Of a stretch of DNA of 64,000 nt, positions 18,198-27,127 are shown one piece after another (position 1 is the stretch's first letter; each line of letters begins with the position of its first letter). The DNA lies in contig CAVRUR010000004.1 of the NCBI GenBank assembly GCA_963724365.1, forward strand, positions 1 to 64,000. The letters run 5' to 3'. The position numbers and the translations under genes were made by a program. The notes under the pieces were generated by a model. The model was not told the DNA's origin and made no database searches. It worked only from the letters and a program-made list of their open reading frames with translations. Origin of the DNA: JALORV01 sp963724365 (GTDB lineage Bacteria; Pseudomonadota; Gammaproteobacteria; Burkholderiales; Burkholderiaceae_F).

Positions 18198-19277
18198 ATG
18201 CGCTTCCTGTGGCCGGAGATGCTCTGGCTAATGCTGCTGATTCCGGCGCTGGTGGGCGCCTACGTGGTCGTGCTGCGGCGGCGCAAGCGGACCGCGGTGC
18301 GCTACGCCAGCCTCACGCTGGTACGCGAGGCGATCGGCCCGGGCCAGCGATTTCGGCGCCATGTTCCGCCGGCGCTGTTCCTGCTCGCGATGGCGGCCGC
18401 CATCGTGGCGCTCGCGCGTCCGACGGCCTCGGTGGTGCTGCCATCGCAGTACATGACGATCGCGATGGCGATGGACGTCTCGCTCAGCATGCGCGCGACC
18501 GACGTCGAGCCCAACCGCCTGGTGGCCGCGCAGAATGCCGCCAAGGCCTTCATCGACGAACTGCCGCCCAGCGTGCGGCTCGGCATCGTGTCCTTTGCCG
18601 GTACCGCGGCCGTCGTGCAGACACCGACCGACAACAAGCAGGACATGCTGGCGGCGATCGACCGCTTCCAGCTGCAGCGCGCGACCGCCACCGGCAGCGG
18701 CCTGATCCTTTCGCTCGGCATGCTGTTCCCGGATGACGGCCTCGACCTCGAGTCGGTGGCCATGGCCATGCGGCATGCCGGTGTCTCGCTCGATCGCCAA
18801 CGCAGTGCCGAAGAAGAACGGCCGAAGCGCGAGCCGGTGGCGCCCGGTTCGTACACCTCGGGCGTGATCATCCTGCTGTCAGACGGGCGCCGCACGACCG
18901 GCCCGGACCCGATTCAGATTGCGAAGCTGGCGGCCGACCGCGGCGTGCGCGTCTACACCGTCGGCTTCGGAACGCTGCAAGGCACGACCATCGGTTTCGA
19001 GGACTATCAGATCTACGTGCGGCTCGACGAAGAGACCCTGAAGGCCATTGCCAAGGTCACCGGCGGCGAGTACTTCCATGCCGGCACGGCCGCGGACCTG
19101 CGCACCGTCTACCAGAACCTGAACGCCAAGCTCGCGATGGAGCGGCAGCAGACCGAGGTCGGTGCGTTGTTCAGTGGCATCGCGGCGCTGTTCGGCCTGA
19201 TCGCAGCGTTGCTGTCGGTGTGGTGGTTCTACCGCGTGCTGCCAGCCCGGCCGGCCGGGCCGACGCAGCCGAGCTGA
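18198..19277 (+). CDS. BatA-type membrane VWA-domain protein (intact paralogue)
   Basis: A 359-residue VWA protein with the same layout as 13697-14744: two N-terminal TM segments (10-26, 57-74), VWA domain with MIDAS DVSLS (93-97; a Leu replaces the usual Gly between the two Ser), and a C-terminal TM (FSGIAALFGLIAALLSVWWFYRVL). The start at 18198 has a GAGG site and gives MRFLWPEMLW, as in the paralogue (FLWPRLLW). An insert between strands (LDLESVAMAMRHAGVSLDRQ, then ERPKREPV) is longer than in the paralogue. It is transcribed away from the MoxR operon, so the two are probably a divergent duplication. It may bind the same MoxR or act separately. Confidence 0.88.
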   Translation: MRFLWPEMLWLMLLIPALVGAYVVVLRRRKRTAVRYASLTLVREAIGPGQRFRRHVPPALFLLAMAAAIVALARPTASVVLPSQYMTIAMAMDVSLSMRATDVEPNRLVAAQNAAKAFIDELPPSVRLGIVSFAGTAAVVQTPTDNKQDMLAAIDRFQLQRATATGSGLILSLGMLFPDDGLDLESVAMAMRHAGVSLDRQRSAEEERPKREPVAPGSYTSGVIILLSDGRRTTGPDPIQIAKLAADRGVRVYTVGFGTLQGTTIGFEDYQIYVRLDEETLKAIAKVTGGEYFHAGTAADLRTVYQNLNAKLAMERQQTEVGALFSGIAALFGLIAALLSVWWFYRVLPARPAGPTQPS

Positions 19278-19358
19278 ACTTCGTCCGGCGGTGCGGACGG
19301 TCGCCGCGTGACCCGGCCGCGCCTCCCTCTCCACGAAGCCAGAGTCGCGAGAGCATCC

Positions 19359-20486
19359 ATGGCATCCATGATGAAAGCGAGTCTCCTTTGCCTGGTGACA
19401 TGCCTGGCATTGGCCACAAATGTTGCGGCCGCCGACTTCGGCTCGCCGGGAGGACCGGAGCCCGCGGACCTCGACGAGATTGCGGGTTTCCTGCGACAGG
19501 ATCCGTACGACATGGAACTGCTGATCAGCTACGGCACATCAAAGGGCGGCTCCGCCGGCCACCTTGCCCTGGCGATCCGCAACGCGACCAACAGCGATGA
19601 GCAGGTCTACTCGGCCAACTTCTATGCCGACCGCTCGCGCGAGCATGCACAGGGCTACTACACCGATGACCTGATGGTCCGGATTCCGAAGAACGAATAC
19701 CTGTTCCGGACACGATCGTCTCTGGGGGACACCGCATCTTTCGGCCTCGACTACGGCGAAATCTACAAACGCTCGGTCATCGGCATCCGTGTCTATGGCG
19801 TGCCGGCCGACGAGAAGGCAGCCCTGGCAGATTTCTTCCAGCGCATCAACGATGACTACCGCCGCCGCGCCAAGGACACCGAGTACCACGACGACGAGAT
19901 CAAGTACGACTACCTGTACCTGAATTGCGCCAAGACCATCGGCGCGGCCTTCAAGCATGGCGCCGGGTACAAGGACCTCGAAGTCACCAGCGCGAAGTTT
20001 CTCTCGGGGCGACGGGTGGTCGCCGCTGCCAACGCCAACATCCCCACCGAGATGGCGATGAAGCTGCTCGAGGAGTGGAACGCGCGCGGCTACGGCCTGG
20101 ACGCGGTGCTGTACCGGAAGTACGCGGGTTCGACCTACATCGACCCGCGTGAGGATGACAAGGTAGCGTTCAAGGACCTGCCGAACCGCTTTCCGTCGGT
20201 GTTGTCCCGCGACTTCCGCAAGGAAATGGGAGAGTACGAGGACCCCGACAACCTCTATGCGATGTATCTGCTCTACAACCTGGCCCGATACAGAGTCCAG
20301 GTGAACGACACGACGAAGCGGCTCGAGATCGGAAGGAGCAAGAGCGCCGTGCCGTTCGCGGAGGCGGCTGCACTGGCCGCCGAAGCAGCGTTTTCGGACA
20401 GCGAGAATTACCGCCGGGGAACTTCCTTCACGCCGCACGGGCAACGGGTCGGGGCACTCGCGGACGAGCCGGACATCTACAAGTAG
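19359..20486 (+). CDS. Exported papain-like (DUF4105-like) protein
   Basis: A ~375-residue exported protein with signal peptide ALATNVAAA. Probable catalytic residues of a permuted papain/NlpC-like fold are His68 in GGSAGHLALAIRN and Cys190 in YDYLYLNCAKTIGAAFKHG. The order His then NC, with an intervening DYGEIYKRSVIGIRVYGV region, resembles DUF4105/Lnb-type periplasmic domains. The C-terminal 180 residues are helical (TEMAMKLLEEWNARGYGLDAV). The start is chosen at 19359 (MASMMKASLLCL); ATGs at 19368 and 19371 are alternatives. Substrate unknown; a lipid or peptidoglycan amide bond is possible. Nothing in the neighbours fixes a pathway. Confidence 0.65.
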   Translation: MASMMKASLLCLVTCLALATNVAAADFGSPGGPEPADLDEIAGFLRQDPYDMELLISYGTSKGGSAGHLALAIRNATNSDEQVYSANFYADRSREHAQGYYTDDLMVRIPKNEYLFRTRSSLGDTASFGLDYGEIYKRSVIGIRVYGVPADEKAALADFFQRINDDYRRRAKDTEYHDDEIKYDYLYLNCAKTIGAAFKHGAGYKDLEVTSAKFLSGRRVVAAANANIPTEMAMKLLEEWNARGYGLDAVLYRKYAGSTYIDPREDDKVAFKDLPNRFPSVLSRDFRKEMGEYEDPDNLYAMYLLYNLARYRVQVNDTTKRLEIGRSKSAVPFAEAAALAAEAAFSDSENYRRGTSFTPHGQRVGALADEPDIYK

Positions 20487-20701
20487 GCCGGGCTCGCCGG
20501 GCCCAGGCGTCGACGCCGTCACAAGCGCCCAGGCAATCGAGAGCCACCTGTGCTCAAAACACCAAGACCTGGTCGCGGCCGGAAACAACGGCCCGGGTTG
20601 AGCTATCTCAGCACCCCGGCGGTTTCGTCCGGATATACTGGGGGGTGTATGCGTGAAACTACCGGCCCACGGGCCGGTTTCCATCTGACGGGAGGGTTCA
20701 C

Positions 20702-21683
20702 ATGAAACGTTGGCTGTTGGGCTTTCTGTTGTCGCTGGCGGCCACCGGAGCGATGGCACAGACGATTGTCGATCTGGACTTCGTGAAGCAGGCGATCGCT
20801 CGCGGCGCGCTGCTGTGGGATGCCCGCGACGAAGAAGCGTTCGCCAAGGGCCATATCTCAGGCGCCGTCAATGTCGGCGATCCGACGCTGTCCCTGCGCA
20901 ACTCGCTCACCGAGGACTATCTGCCGACTGCGGACCTGGAGAAAGTGCTCGGCACCGCCGGGCTGGACCCGACGCGCGAGATCATCGTCTACGGCGACCG
21001 CGGCCTGCCCTCCACCTATTTCGCACAACTGACGCTTGCGCTACTTCGGAGCCACGAATGCGCGCGTCTTCCATGACGGCATCGACGCCTGGCGCGCTGC
21101 GGGTCTCGCCTTGACCAATGCGCCGACCAAGCCGAAGGCCGTCGCGTTGAAGCTGAAGGCACAGCCCGGCGTACTGATCGAGTCGAAGGACGTCGTGGCG
21201 GCGCTGAAGCGTCCGGAAGTGCAGATGCTCGACGCACGTACCGTGAAGGAGTTCAAGGGCGAGGATATCCGCGCGATCCGCGGTGGACACATTCCGGCGG
21301 CGGTCAACGTGCCGTTCGAGCAGAACTGGGCCGATCCCGATACGCGCAACAAGTTGCGCAGCGGCGCGGTGAAGGACTCTGCCGGCATGGCGCTCAAGTC
21401 ACGTGCAGAACTGGCGAAGGTCTACGAGAAGTTCGACCCCGCGAGGGAAATCATCGTCTACTGCCAGAGCGGCAATCGTGCGGCGCAGAGTGCCGCGGTG
21501 CTGGCCGAATTGGGCTACAAGAACGTCAAGGTCTACGACTCGTCCTGGCTCGGCTACTCAAGCTGGCTCAGCGCGCCTGCCGAGGACGAGGTCTGGACCA
21601 ATTTCGGCTCGCTGCCGACGACGATCAAGGGACTGGAGAACCGCTTCGGCGAACTGGAGCGGGCCGCGGCCAGGCCTCGCTGA
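20702..21683 (+). CDS. Periplasmic tandem-rhodanese sulfurtransferase, frameshifted near 21035
   Basis: A thiosulfate sulfurtransferase-like protein with signal peptide ending in GAMAQ and two rhodanese domains. Domain 1 (LLWDARDEEAFAKGHISGAVNVG) has GDRGLPST where the active-site loop would be and lacks the Cys. Domain 2 (MLDARTVKEFKGED) has the active loop VYCQSGNRAAQ with the catalytic Cys. The frame breaks near 21035: CTGACGCTTGCGC reads ALLRSHEC, while one T fewer gives LTLRYFGATNARVFHDGIDAW, the expected continuation. This is probably a one-base sequence error. A hairpin ACCGGCC/GGCCGGT (20661-20678) lies in the leader and a GGGAGG site precedes the ATG. Probable role in sulfur transfer or cyanide/thiosulfate detoxification in the periplasm. 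Confidence 0.82.
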
Positions 21684-21938
21684 TTCATCCGCAATCGGGG
21701 CGGCCTGCGCGGCGCGCTCGAACGCGTCCTGCGCGCCTCGGGCTTCCAGGCTAGCCAACACGGCGTCGCATTACCGACCGTACTGATCACTGCCCACGAC
21801 GAGCCGCGCGTGCGCGACGAAATCAGACGTCGCGGCATACAGCACTTTCTCGCCAAGCCTTTCCTGGGCAGCGCGCTGGTGCGGCTGCTGGACATTGTCA
21901 TCGCCGGATCGAACAATGACGCACCCGCACCAAGCTAG
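21684..21938 (+). pseudogene. Remnant of a response-regulator receiver domain
   Basis: An open stretch of 84 codons without a start codon translates as GGLRGALERVLRASGFQAS, then LPTVLITAHDEPRVRDEIRR, then GIQHFLAKPFLGSALVRLL, ending at TAG 21936-21938. This is the head and tail of a FixJ/NarL-type receiver domain: the helix-1 motif, the strand-4 T-A-H motif and the conserved Lys-Pro (AKPF). The middle, including the phosphorylated Asp, is missing, so it is an internally deleted relic. It begins directly at the rhodanese stop codon. No output domain or kinase is nearby. Confidence 0.65.
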
Positions 21939-22041
21939 CTGATCTGCGGCTGAACTCACCCGGACTCAAGTCGCCGGTATGCTATTCGCGCCGCTATTCA
22001 GAAATGTCCGACCCGAAACTTCAACGAAGAAAGAAAGAACA

Positions 22042-22734
22042 ATGACGCCCAAACTCGCCGCCGAATTTCTCGGCACCTTCTGGCTGGTCCTTGGTGGCTG
22101 CGGTAGCGCCGTACTCGCCGCTGCCTTTCCGCAACTGGGCATCGGATTCGTCGGCGTATCGCTCGCCTTCGGCCTGACAGTGCTCACCGGCGCGTACGCA
22201 CTGGGTCCGATCTCGGGCGGCCACTTCAACCCGGCGGTGTCACTCGGCCTGTGGGCTGGCGGCCGCTTCCCGGCGTCGCAACTGCTGCCGTACGTCGTCG
22301 CGCAGGTCATCGGCGCCGTGGTCGCCGCCGGCGTGCTTTACCTGATCGCGAGCGGCAAGGCCGGCTTCGACCTGAAGGCCGGTTTCGCGTCGAACGGCTT
22401 CGGCGAACACTCGCCGGGCAAGTACAGCTTCGGCGCGGCGGCGATCACCGAGGTCGTGATGACCTTCATGTTCCTGATCGTGATCCTGGGCGCCACACAC
22501 AAACGCGCGTCACCCGGATTTGCGGGCCTCGCGATCGGTCTTGCGCTCACGCTGATCCACCTGATCAGCATCCCGGTCACGAATACCTCGGTGAATCCTG
22601 CGCGCAGCACCGGACCGGCACTGTTCGTCGGCGATTGGGCGCTCGGCCAGCTGTGGCTCTTCTGGGTTGCGCCGATCGTCGGTGCCGTCGTTGCAGGCTG
22701 GTTCTCGCGCGTGGTGTTCGACTCGGACGCGTGA
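22042..22734 (+). CDS. aqpZ: Aquaporin Z
   Basis: A 230-residue aquaporin, inner membrane, passive water channel. Six TM segments and two half-helices carry the two NPA boxes: GGHFNPAVSLGLW and TNTSVNPARSTGPAL, the latter with the Arg of the selectivity filter. The N-terminus KLAAEFLGTFWLVLGGCGSAVLAA and the loop-C region FGEHSPGKYSFG are typical of AqpZ rather than glycerol facilitators. Start at 22042 after an AAGAAAGAAC purine stretch. Monocistronic by context. Length is normal. Confidence 0.95.
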   Translation: MTPKLAAEFLGTFWLVLGGCGSAVLAAAFPQLGIGFVGVSLAFGLTVLTGAYALGPISGGHFNPAVSLGLWAGGRFPASQLLPYVVAQVIGAVVAAGVLYLIASGKAGFDLKAGFASNGFGEHSPGKYSFGAAAITEVVMTFMFLIVILGATHKRASPGFAGLAIGLALTLIHLISIPVTNTSVNPARSTGPALFVGDWALGQLWLFWVAPIVGAVVAGWFSRVVFDSDA

Positions 22735-22884
22735 GTTCTGCCGCGCCGGCGGCGCGACCTGACTTGACTATCGGGTCGTCGATTCGGCCAATGTGTACCG
22801 TGCGGGCGGGCCGACGGGTTGGGCCACCGGGTCCGCCTCACCTCGGCGACCTCGTTTCAGGTTGCAGCTGCACGGCGGGCCTAA

Positions 22885-23070
22885 CCCCTCCGCCGCTTGC
22901 ACCAAAGGGCAAGACGAGTTGCCGTCACTAACGATGCCGCGCTCCGGTTGAAGTTGGACTATTGCGCCTCGCCGCCAAGCGTGCGCGTGCTCGATGAATG
23001 GGCGAAGCGCGGCTGGACAATCATCAGCATGAAGAACGACTGGAAGTCGGTTTATCCCGGCACACGCTGA
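22885..23070 (+). other. Interval 22735-23151; possible gene remnant
   Basis: The 417-bp gap between aqpZ and the cytochrome gene has no clear full gene. One open stretch (61 codons from after the TAA at 22882 to the TGA at 23068) reads protein-like at its end (LKLDYCASPPSVRVLDEWAK, then RGWTIISMKNDWKSVYPGTR). It has no ATG and at best a TTG start. It may be the 3' end of a lost gene or chance. No terminator or promoter was identified. Confidence 0.25.
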
Positions 23071-23151
23071 GGGACGTGGGCGAGGCCGAACCGCGTCGTA
23101 ACATGCGGGCGCCGCGAAACCGTCGCGCTGACTTTCGATCACCGCGCAATC

Positions 23152-25608
23152 GTGTCCAGGAAACGAACTACCACCAGGCCGGCCTCAGCGGAGAAGGCGA
23201 CCGACAAATCGCCCGGCAGCACTGCCAGCGTGTCGGTGCCGCGCTGGGCTTGGGGCATCGGGGCGCTCGCTCTGCTCGCCTCGCTCCTGATCGCCGCGCA
23301 GATGTGGCATCGAGCACAGTTGCCAGCCGCGTTGCCTTCCGCCCCCGTCACTGCGGCACGGGTCGCGGCACAGTTCGTCGGCAGCGGCGAGTGCAAGGCC
23401 TGCCACGTGCAGCAGACCGCGGCGTTTGCTTCGTCGCAGCATGCGCGCGCGATGCAGCATGCGACCGCCGAGACCGTGCTCGGTGATTTCAATGACGCGA
23501 AGCTCAGCTTCGACGGCGTGACGTCGAGCTTCTTCAGGCGCGACGGCAAGTACTTCGTGCGCACCGACGGACCCGACGGAAAGCTCGCGGACTTCGAAGT
23601 GAAATACACCTTCGGACTCGAGCCGCTGCAGCAGTACCTGGTGGAATTGCCCGGCGGTCGCCTGCAGGCGCTTGCAGTCACGTGGGACACCCGCCCGAAA
23701 TCGGCAGGCGGCCAGCGCTGGTTCCGCCAGTACCCGGACGAGAAGCTCGACCACCGTGATGAACTGCACTGGACCCGGCGTTCGCAGAACTGGAACTTCA
23801 TGTGCGCGGACTGCCACTCGAGTCAGGTCAGCAAGGGCTACGACGCCGGCAAGGACAGCTTCGACACTCGATGGAACGAGATTTCGGTCGGTTGCGAGTC
23901 CTGCCACGGGCCGGGATCCGCGCACATCGCGTGGACCAAGGCGAGACCGGCCGATGCGACGAAGGGGCTGACGGTGCTGCTCGATGAGCGGCGTGGCGTC
24001 ACCTGGAACATCGACCCCACGACCGGCAACGCCGCACGCTCCCGTGAGCGCGCGAGCGCGCCCGGCCGCTCCGAAGCGCTCAACCCCGGAGCGCGCAGCG
24101 CGGAGGACAGCTCAGTTAGTCAGCGCGAGATCGAGGTCTGCGCGCAATGCCACGCGCGTCGCGCCCAGATCGCCGAAGGCTATCGCGCCGGCCAGGCTTT
24201 CATGGACCACTACCTGCCGTCGCTGCTCACACCGGGGCTGTATCACGTCGATGGTCAGCAGCGCGATGAGGTCTTCATCTGGGGCTCGTGGCTGCAGAGC
24301 CGGATGCATCGGCAGGGCGTGACCTGCAGCGACTGCCACGATCCGCACTCGCAGAAGCTGCGCGTCGACGGCAATGCCGTGTGCGGCCAGTGCCACGCGC
24401 CGGGCAAGTTCGATGCGCCGTCGCATCACCGACATGCGACCGGTTCTGCAGGCTCGCAGTGTGCCGACTGTCACATGCCGCGGACGACCTACATGGTCGT
24501 CGATCCGCGCCGCGACCACTCGATGCGCGTGCCTCGCCCCGACGAGTCCGTCACGTTCGGCGTGCCTAACGCGTGCAATCAGTGCCATACGGATCGTGAT
24601 GCGCGCTGGGCGGCTGCGGCGGTACGCGGCTGGCTCGGGCGCGATGCACGCGGCTTCCAGGCATTTGCATCGACCTTTCATGCGGCCGAGACCGGGCAGG
24701 CGGGTGCAGCGGCGTCGCTGGCGGCGATCGCCAACGATGTCGCGCAATCGCCCATTGCCCGAGCATCGGCGCTCGAACGACTGACGCTCACCGGCAGCGC
24801 GGACGCGTCGACCGCGCAGCGCGCGGCACAGGATGCGCAACCGCTGGTGCGCCTCGCATCCGTACGCCTGGCCGAACTGCTGCCGCCACCGCAGCAGTCG
24901 CGTGTACTGGCGCCGCTGCTCACGGACCCGCTGCGCGCGATCCGCATCGAAGCTGCGCGTGCTCTGGCAGGACGGCAGGATGGGCTCACGACCGGCCAAC
25001 GCGCCGCATGGCAGAACGCGGCCGAGGAGTACGTGGCCACGCTGCGCTACACCGCCGACCGGCCGGAGGCGGGCACGGCGCTCGGGTCGTTCTACTCACA
25101 GCTGGGGAAAGACGCGGAAGCGCGGACCGCCTTTGAGCAGGCGCTGACGCTCGATGCAGCCTATGTGCCGGCCTATCTCAACGCCGCCGATGCATTGCGT
25201 GTCCAGGGCCGCGATACCGAGGCGCGCACGATGCTGGAGCAAGGGATTGCCCGTGCCCCGAAGACAGCAGCGCTGCATCACGCGCTCGGCCTGACCCTGG
25301 TGCGCCTGGGGCAACCGAAAGACGGGCTGCGCGAACTGGAGCGCGCGGCCCAGCTCGCGCCCGCGGAGCCGCGCTACACATACGTGTATGCCGTCGCACT
25401 GAACTCCACCGGGCGCCCGGCCGACGCCCTCAAGGTGCTCGACCGCGCCACCACGCGCTGGCCGACCAACCGCGATCTGCTGCTGGCGCTGGCGACGATG
25501 CAGCGCGATGCCGGACAGGCGGACGCGGCCCGGCGCACGGTCGGCAGGCTGGCACAGGCGTATCCGGATGATCGCGAGATCGCCGCACTGGTGAAGGAAC
25601 TGCGTTGA
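23152..25608 (+). CDS. Membrane-anchored octaheme c-type cytochrome with HEAT-like and TPR repeats
   Basis: An 818-residue protein starting at a GTG. A TM anchor (~32-50) is followed by a periplasmic region with eight CxxCH haem motifs: CKACH (81), CADCH, CESCH, CAQCH, CSDCH, CGQCH, CADCH and CNQCH (to about residue 480). Residues ~500-630 form HEAT-like repeats (PLVRLASVRLAELL, DPLRAIRIEAARALAG) and ~635-815 form TPRs (AEARTAFEQALTLDAAYVPA, DGLRELERAAQLAP). The layout matches cytochrome c554-like multihaem proteins fused to TPRs, whose redox partners are mostly unknown. An insert with low complexity (RSRERASAPGRSEALNPGARS) lies between the third and fourth haem sites. No cytochrome maturation or terminal reductase gene is adjacent, so electron donor and acceptor cannot be named. 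Confidence 0.88.
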   Translation: MSRKRTTTRPASAEKATDKSPGSTASVSVPRWAWGIGALALLASLLIAAQMWHRAQLPAALPSAPVTAARVAAQFVGSGECKACHVQQTAAFASSQHARAMQHATAETVLGDFNDAKLSFDGVTSSFFRRDGKYFVRTDGPDGKLADFEVKYTFGLEPLQQYLVELPGGRLQALAVTWDTRPKSAGGQRWFRQYPDEKLDHRDELHWTRRSQNWNFMCADCHSSQVSKGYDAGKDSFDTRWNEISVGCESCHGPGSAHIAWTKARPADATKGLTVLLDERRGVTWNIDPTTGNAARSRERASAPGRSEALNPGARSAEDSSVSQREIEVCAQCHARRAQIAEGYRAGQAFMDHYLPSLLTPGLYHVDGQQRDEVFIWGSWLQSRMHRQGVTCSDCHDPHSQKLRVDGNAVCGQCHAPGKFDAPSHHRHATGSAGSQCADCHMPRTTYMVVDPRRDHSMRVPRPDESVTFGVPNACNQCHTDRDARWAAAAVRGWLGRDARGFQAFASTFHAAETGQAGAAASLAAIANDVAQSPIARASALERLTLTGSADASTAQRAAQDAQPLVRLASVRLAELLPPPQQSRVLAPLLTDPLRAIRIEAARALAGRQDGLTTGQRAAWQNAAEEYVATLRYTADRPEAGTALGSFYSQLGKDAEARTAFEQALTLDAAYVPAYLNAADALRVQGRDTEARTMLEQGIARAPKTAALHHALGLTLVRLGQPKDGLRELERAAQLAPAEPRYTYVYAVALNSTGRPADALKVLDRATTRWPTNRDLLLALATMQRDAGQADAARRTVGRLAQAYPDDREIAALVKELR

Positions 25609-25711
25609 TCCCGCCCGGCTGACGATGTACCACGACCAAAGGCATGGGCAGATGAATCCTGTAACGTTTCACTTGCGGCCCCGGCGGTCGACGCGCATTG
25701 GAGAAATGAAG

Positions 25712-27115
25712 ATGAGACTGGGTTTGAAACGACTTGCGATCTGGGCGCTGGCGCTGCTGTTCGCTTCAGTGGCGATGGCGCAGGACAAGACCTTCAAGCA
25801 GGAGCAACTCGATCAGGTGCTGGCGCCGGTGGCCCTGTATCCGGACTCGCTGCTGTCGCAGGTACTGATGGCCGCGACCTACCCCGTCGACGTGGCTGCC
25901 GCGGCCAAGTGGTCGAAGGATCACCTGAAGGACAAGGAAAAGGGCGACGAGCTGGTCAAGAAGGTCGAGGGCGAGAACTGGGACCCGGCGGTCAAGTCGC
26001 TGGTGGCCTTCCCTTCGGTCCTCGGCATGATGGGCGACAAGCCCGACTGGACGAAAGAACTGGGCGACGCCTTCCTCGCCCAGCCCGACGACGTCATGAA
26101 CACGGTCCAGGGCCTGCGCAAGCGTGCGCAGGACACGGGCAACCTCAAGACCAACGAGCAGCAGAAGGTGGTGGTCGAACAGCAGAAGATCATCATCGAG
26201 CCGGCGCAGCCGCAAACGGTGTATGTGCCGGCCTACAACCCGACGGTGGTGTACGGCCCGTGGTGGTATCCGAGCTATCCGCCGCCGTTCTACTGGTATC
26301 CGACCCCTTATTACGCGCCGTACTACGGTTTTGGCGCGGTGGTGGCGACAGGGGTTGCATGGGGTGTCGCCATCGGCGTCAGCAATGCGATGTGGGGCGG
26401 CATCGGCTGGGGCAACAACGACGTCAACATCAACGTCAACAAGTACAACAACGTCAACGCCAACAACAAGATCAACAACGCCAGCGGCAACACCAAGTGG
26501 AACCACAACGGCGAGAACCGCAAGGGTGCTCCGTATCGCGACAACGCCAGCCGGGAGAAGTACGACAACCGCAAGGCAGGTGCCGACGGTCGCCAGGATT
26601 ACCGCGGCAAGTCCGACTCGCGTGACGCCGACCGCGCGCGCGCCGATCAGGCGATGCGCGACCGTGGCGTGGATACCGGCCGTGGCGGTGCGGGTGCAGG
26701 TGACAGGGCCGGCGACCGCGCAGGTGATCGCGCTGGTGACCGTGCCGGCGACCGAGCAGGTGACCGGCCGGGCGACCGTGCCGGCGACCGCGGAGGCGCC
26801 GGGGGTCCCAGCGCCAGCACACGTGACATGAATCGTGGCGGCGCTGGCGGCCCGAGCGCCAGCACGCGCGACATGGACCGTGGCGGCGGATCGTATGGGG
26901 CTGATCGTTCCTCGCCAGCCGCCGGCAATCGTGACAGCGCCTTTTCCGGTGCCGGCAATGCAGCGCATACGCGCCAGTCAGCCGACCGCGGCAATGCCAG
27001 TTATTCAGCGAACCGTGGCGGATCATCGGCAGCACGTTCTGCGCCAACCTCACGTCCGTCGGGCGGTGGAGCATCGCGCGGCGGTGGTGGACGCGGTGGC
27101 GGCGGACGGCGCTAA
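25712..27115 (+). CDS. DUF3300 exported protein with Gly/Asp/Arg repeat tail
   Basis: A ~467-residue DUF3300 protein. The ATG at 25712 has GGAG at 8 bp (an ATG at 25706 is too close). The signal peptide ends in AMAQ. The DUF3300 domain spans ~20-180 (EQLDQVLAPVALYPDSLLSQ, VKSLVAFPSVLGMMGDKPDW). Then come a Tyr/Pro-rich segment (YGPWWYPSYPPPFYWYPTPY), a Gly-rich hydrophobic stretch, an Asn-rich segment, and a disordered tail with GDRA repeats and two copies of GGAGGPSASTRDM. DUF3300 is usually found beside DUF2950, as here. The tail suggests a flexible surface or periplasmic protein. Function unknown. Confidence 0.85.
   Translation: MRLGLKRLAIWALALLFASVAMAQDKTFKQEQLDQVLAPVALYPDSLLSQVLMAATYPVDVAAAAKWSKDHLKDKEKGDELVKKVEGENWDPAVKSLVAFPSVLGMMGDKPDWTKELGDAFLAQPDDVMNTVQGLRKRAQDTGNLKTNEQQKVVVEQQKIIIEPAQPQTVYVPAYNPTVVYGPWWYPSYPPPFYWYPTPYYAPYYGFGAVVATGVAWGVAIGVSNAMWGGIGWGNNDVNINVNKYNNVNANNKINNASGNTKWNHNGENRKGAPYRDNASREKYDNRKAGADGRQDYRGKSDSRDADRARADQAMRDRGVDTGRGGAGAGDRAGDRAGDRAGDRAGDRAGDRPGDRAGDRGGAGGPSASTRDMNRGGAGGPSASTRDMDRGGGSYGADRSSPAAGNRDSAFSGAGNAAHTRQSADRGNASYSANRGGSSAARSAPTSRPSGGGASRGGGGRGGGGRR
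26699..26791 (+). repeat. 12-bp tandem repeat encoding GDRA units
   Basis: Eight units of 12 bp encode GDRA five times, GDRP, GDRA and a final GDR within the DUF3300 gene. Third-position changes between units show that the peptide, not just the DNA, is kept. Such repeats can expand or contract by slippage without shifting the frame. Confidence 0.8.
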
Positions 27116-27127
27116 GGAGCCATGACG

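Noticed and set aside
25661..25690. GTAACG upstream of the DUF3300 gene as another sigma-F promoter
   Set aside because: No CGAA element at the 16-bp spacing; position 25683 reads GGCGGT.
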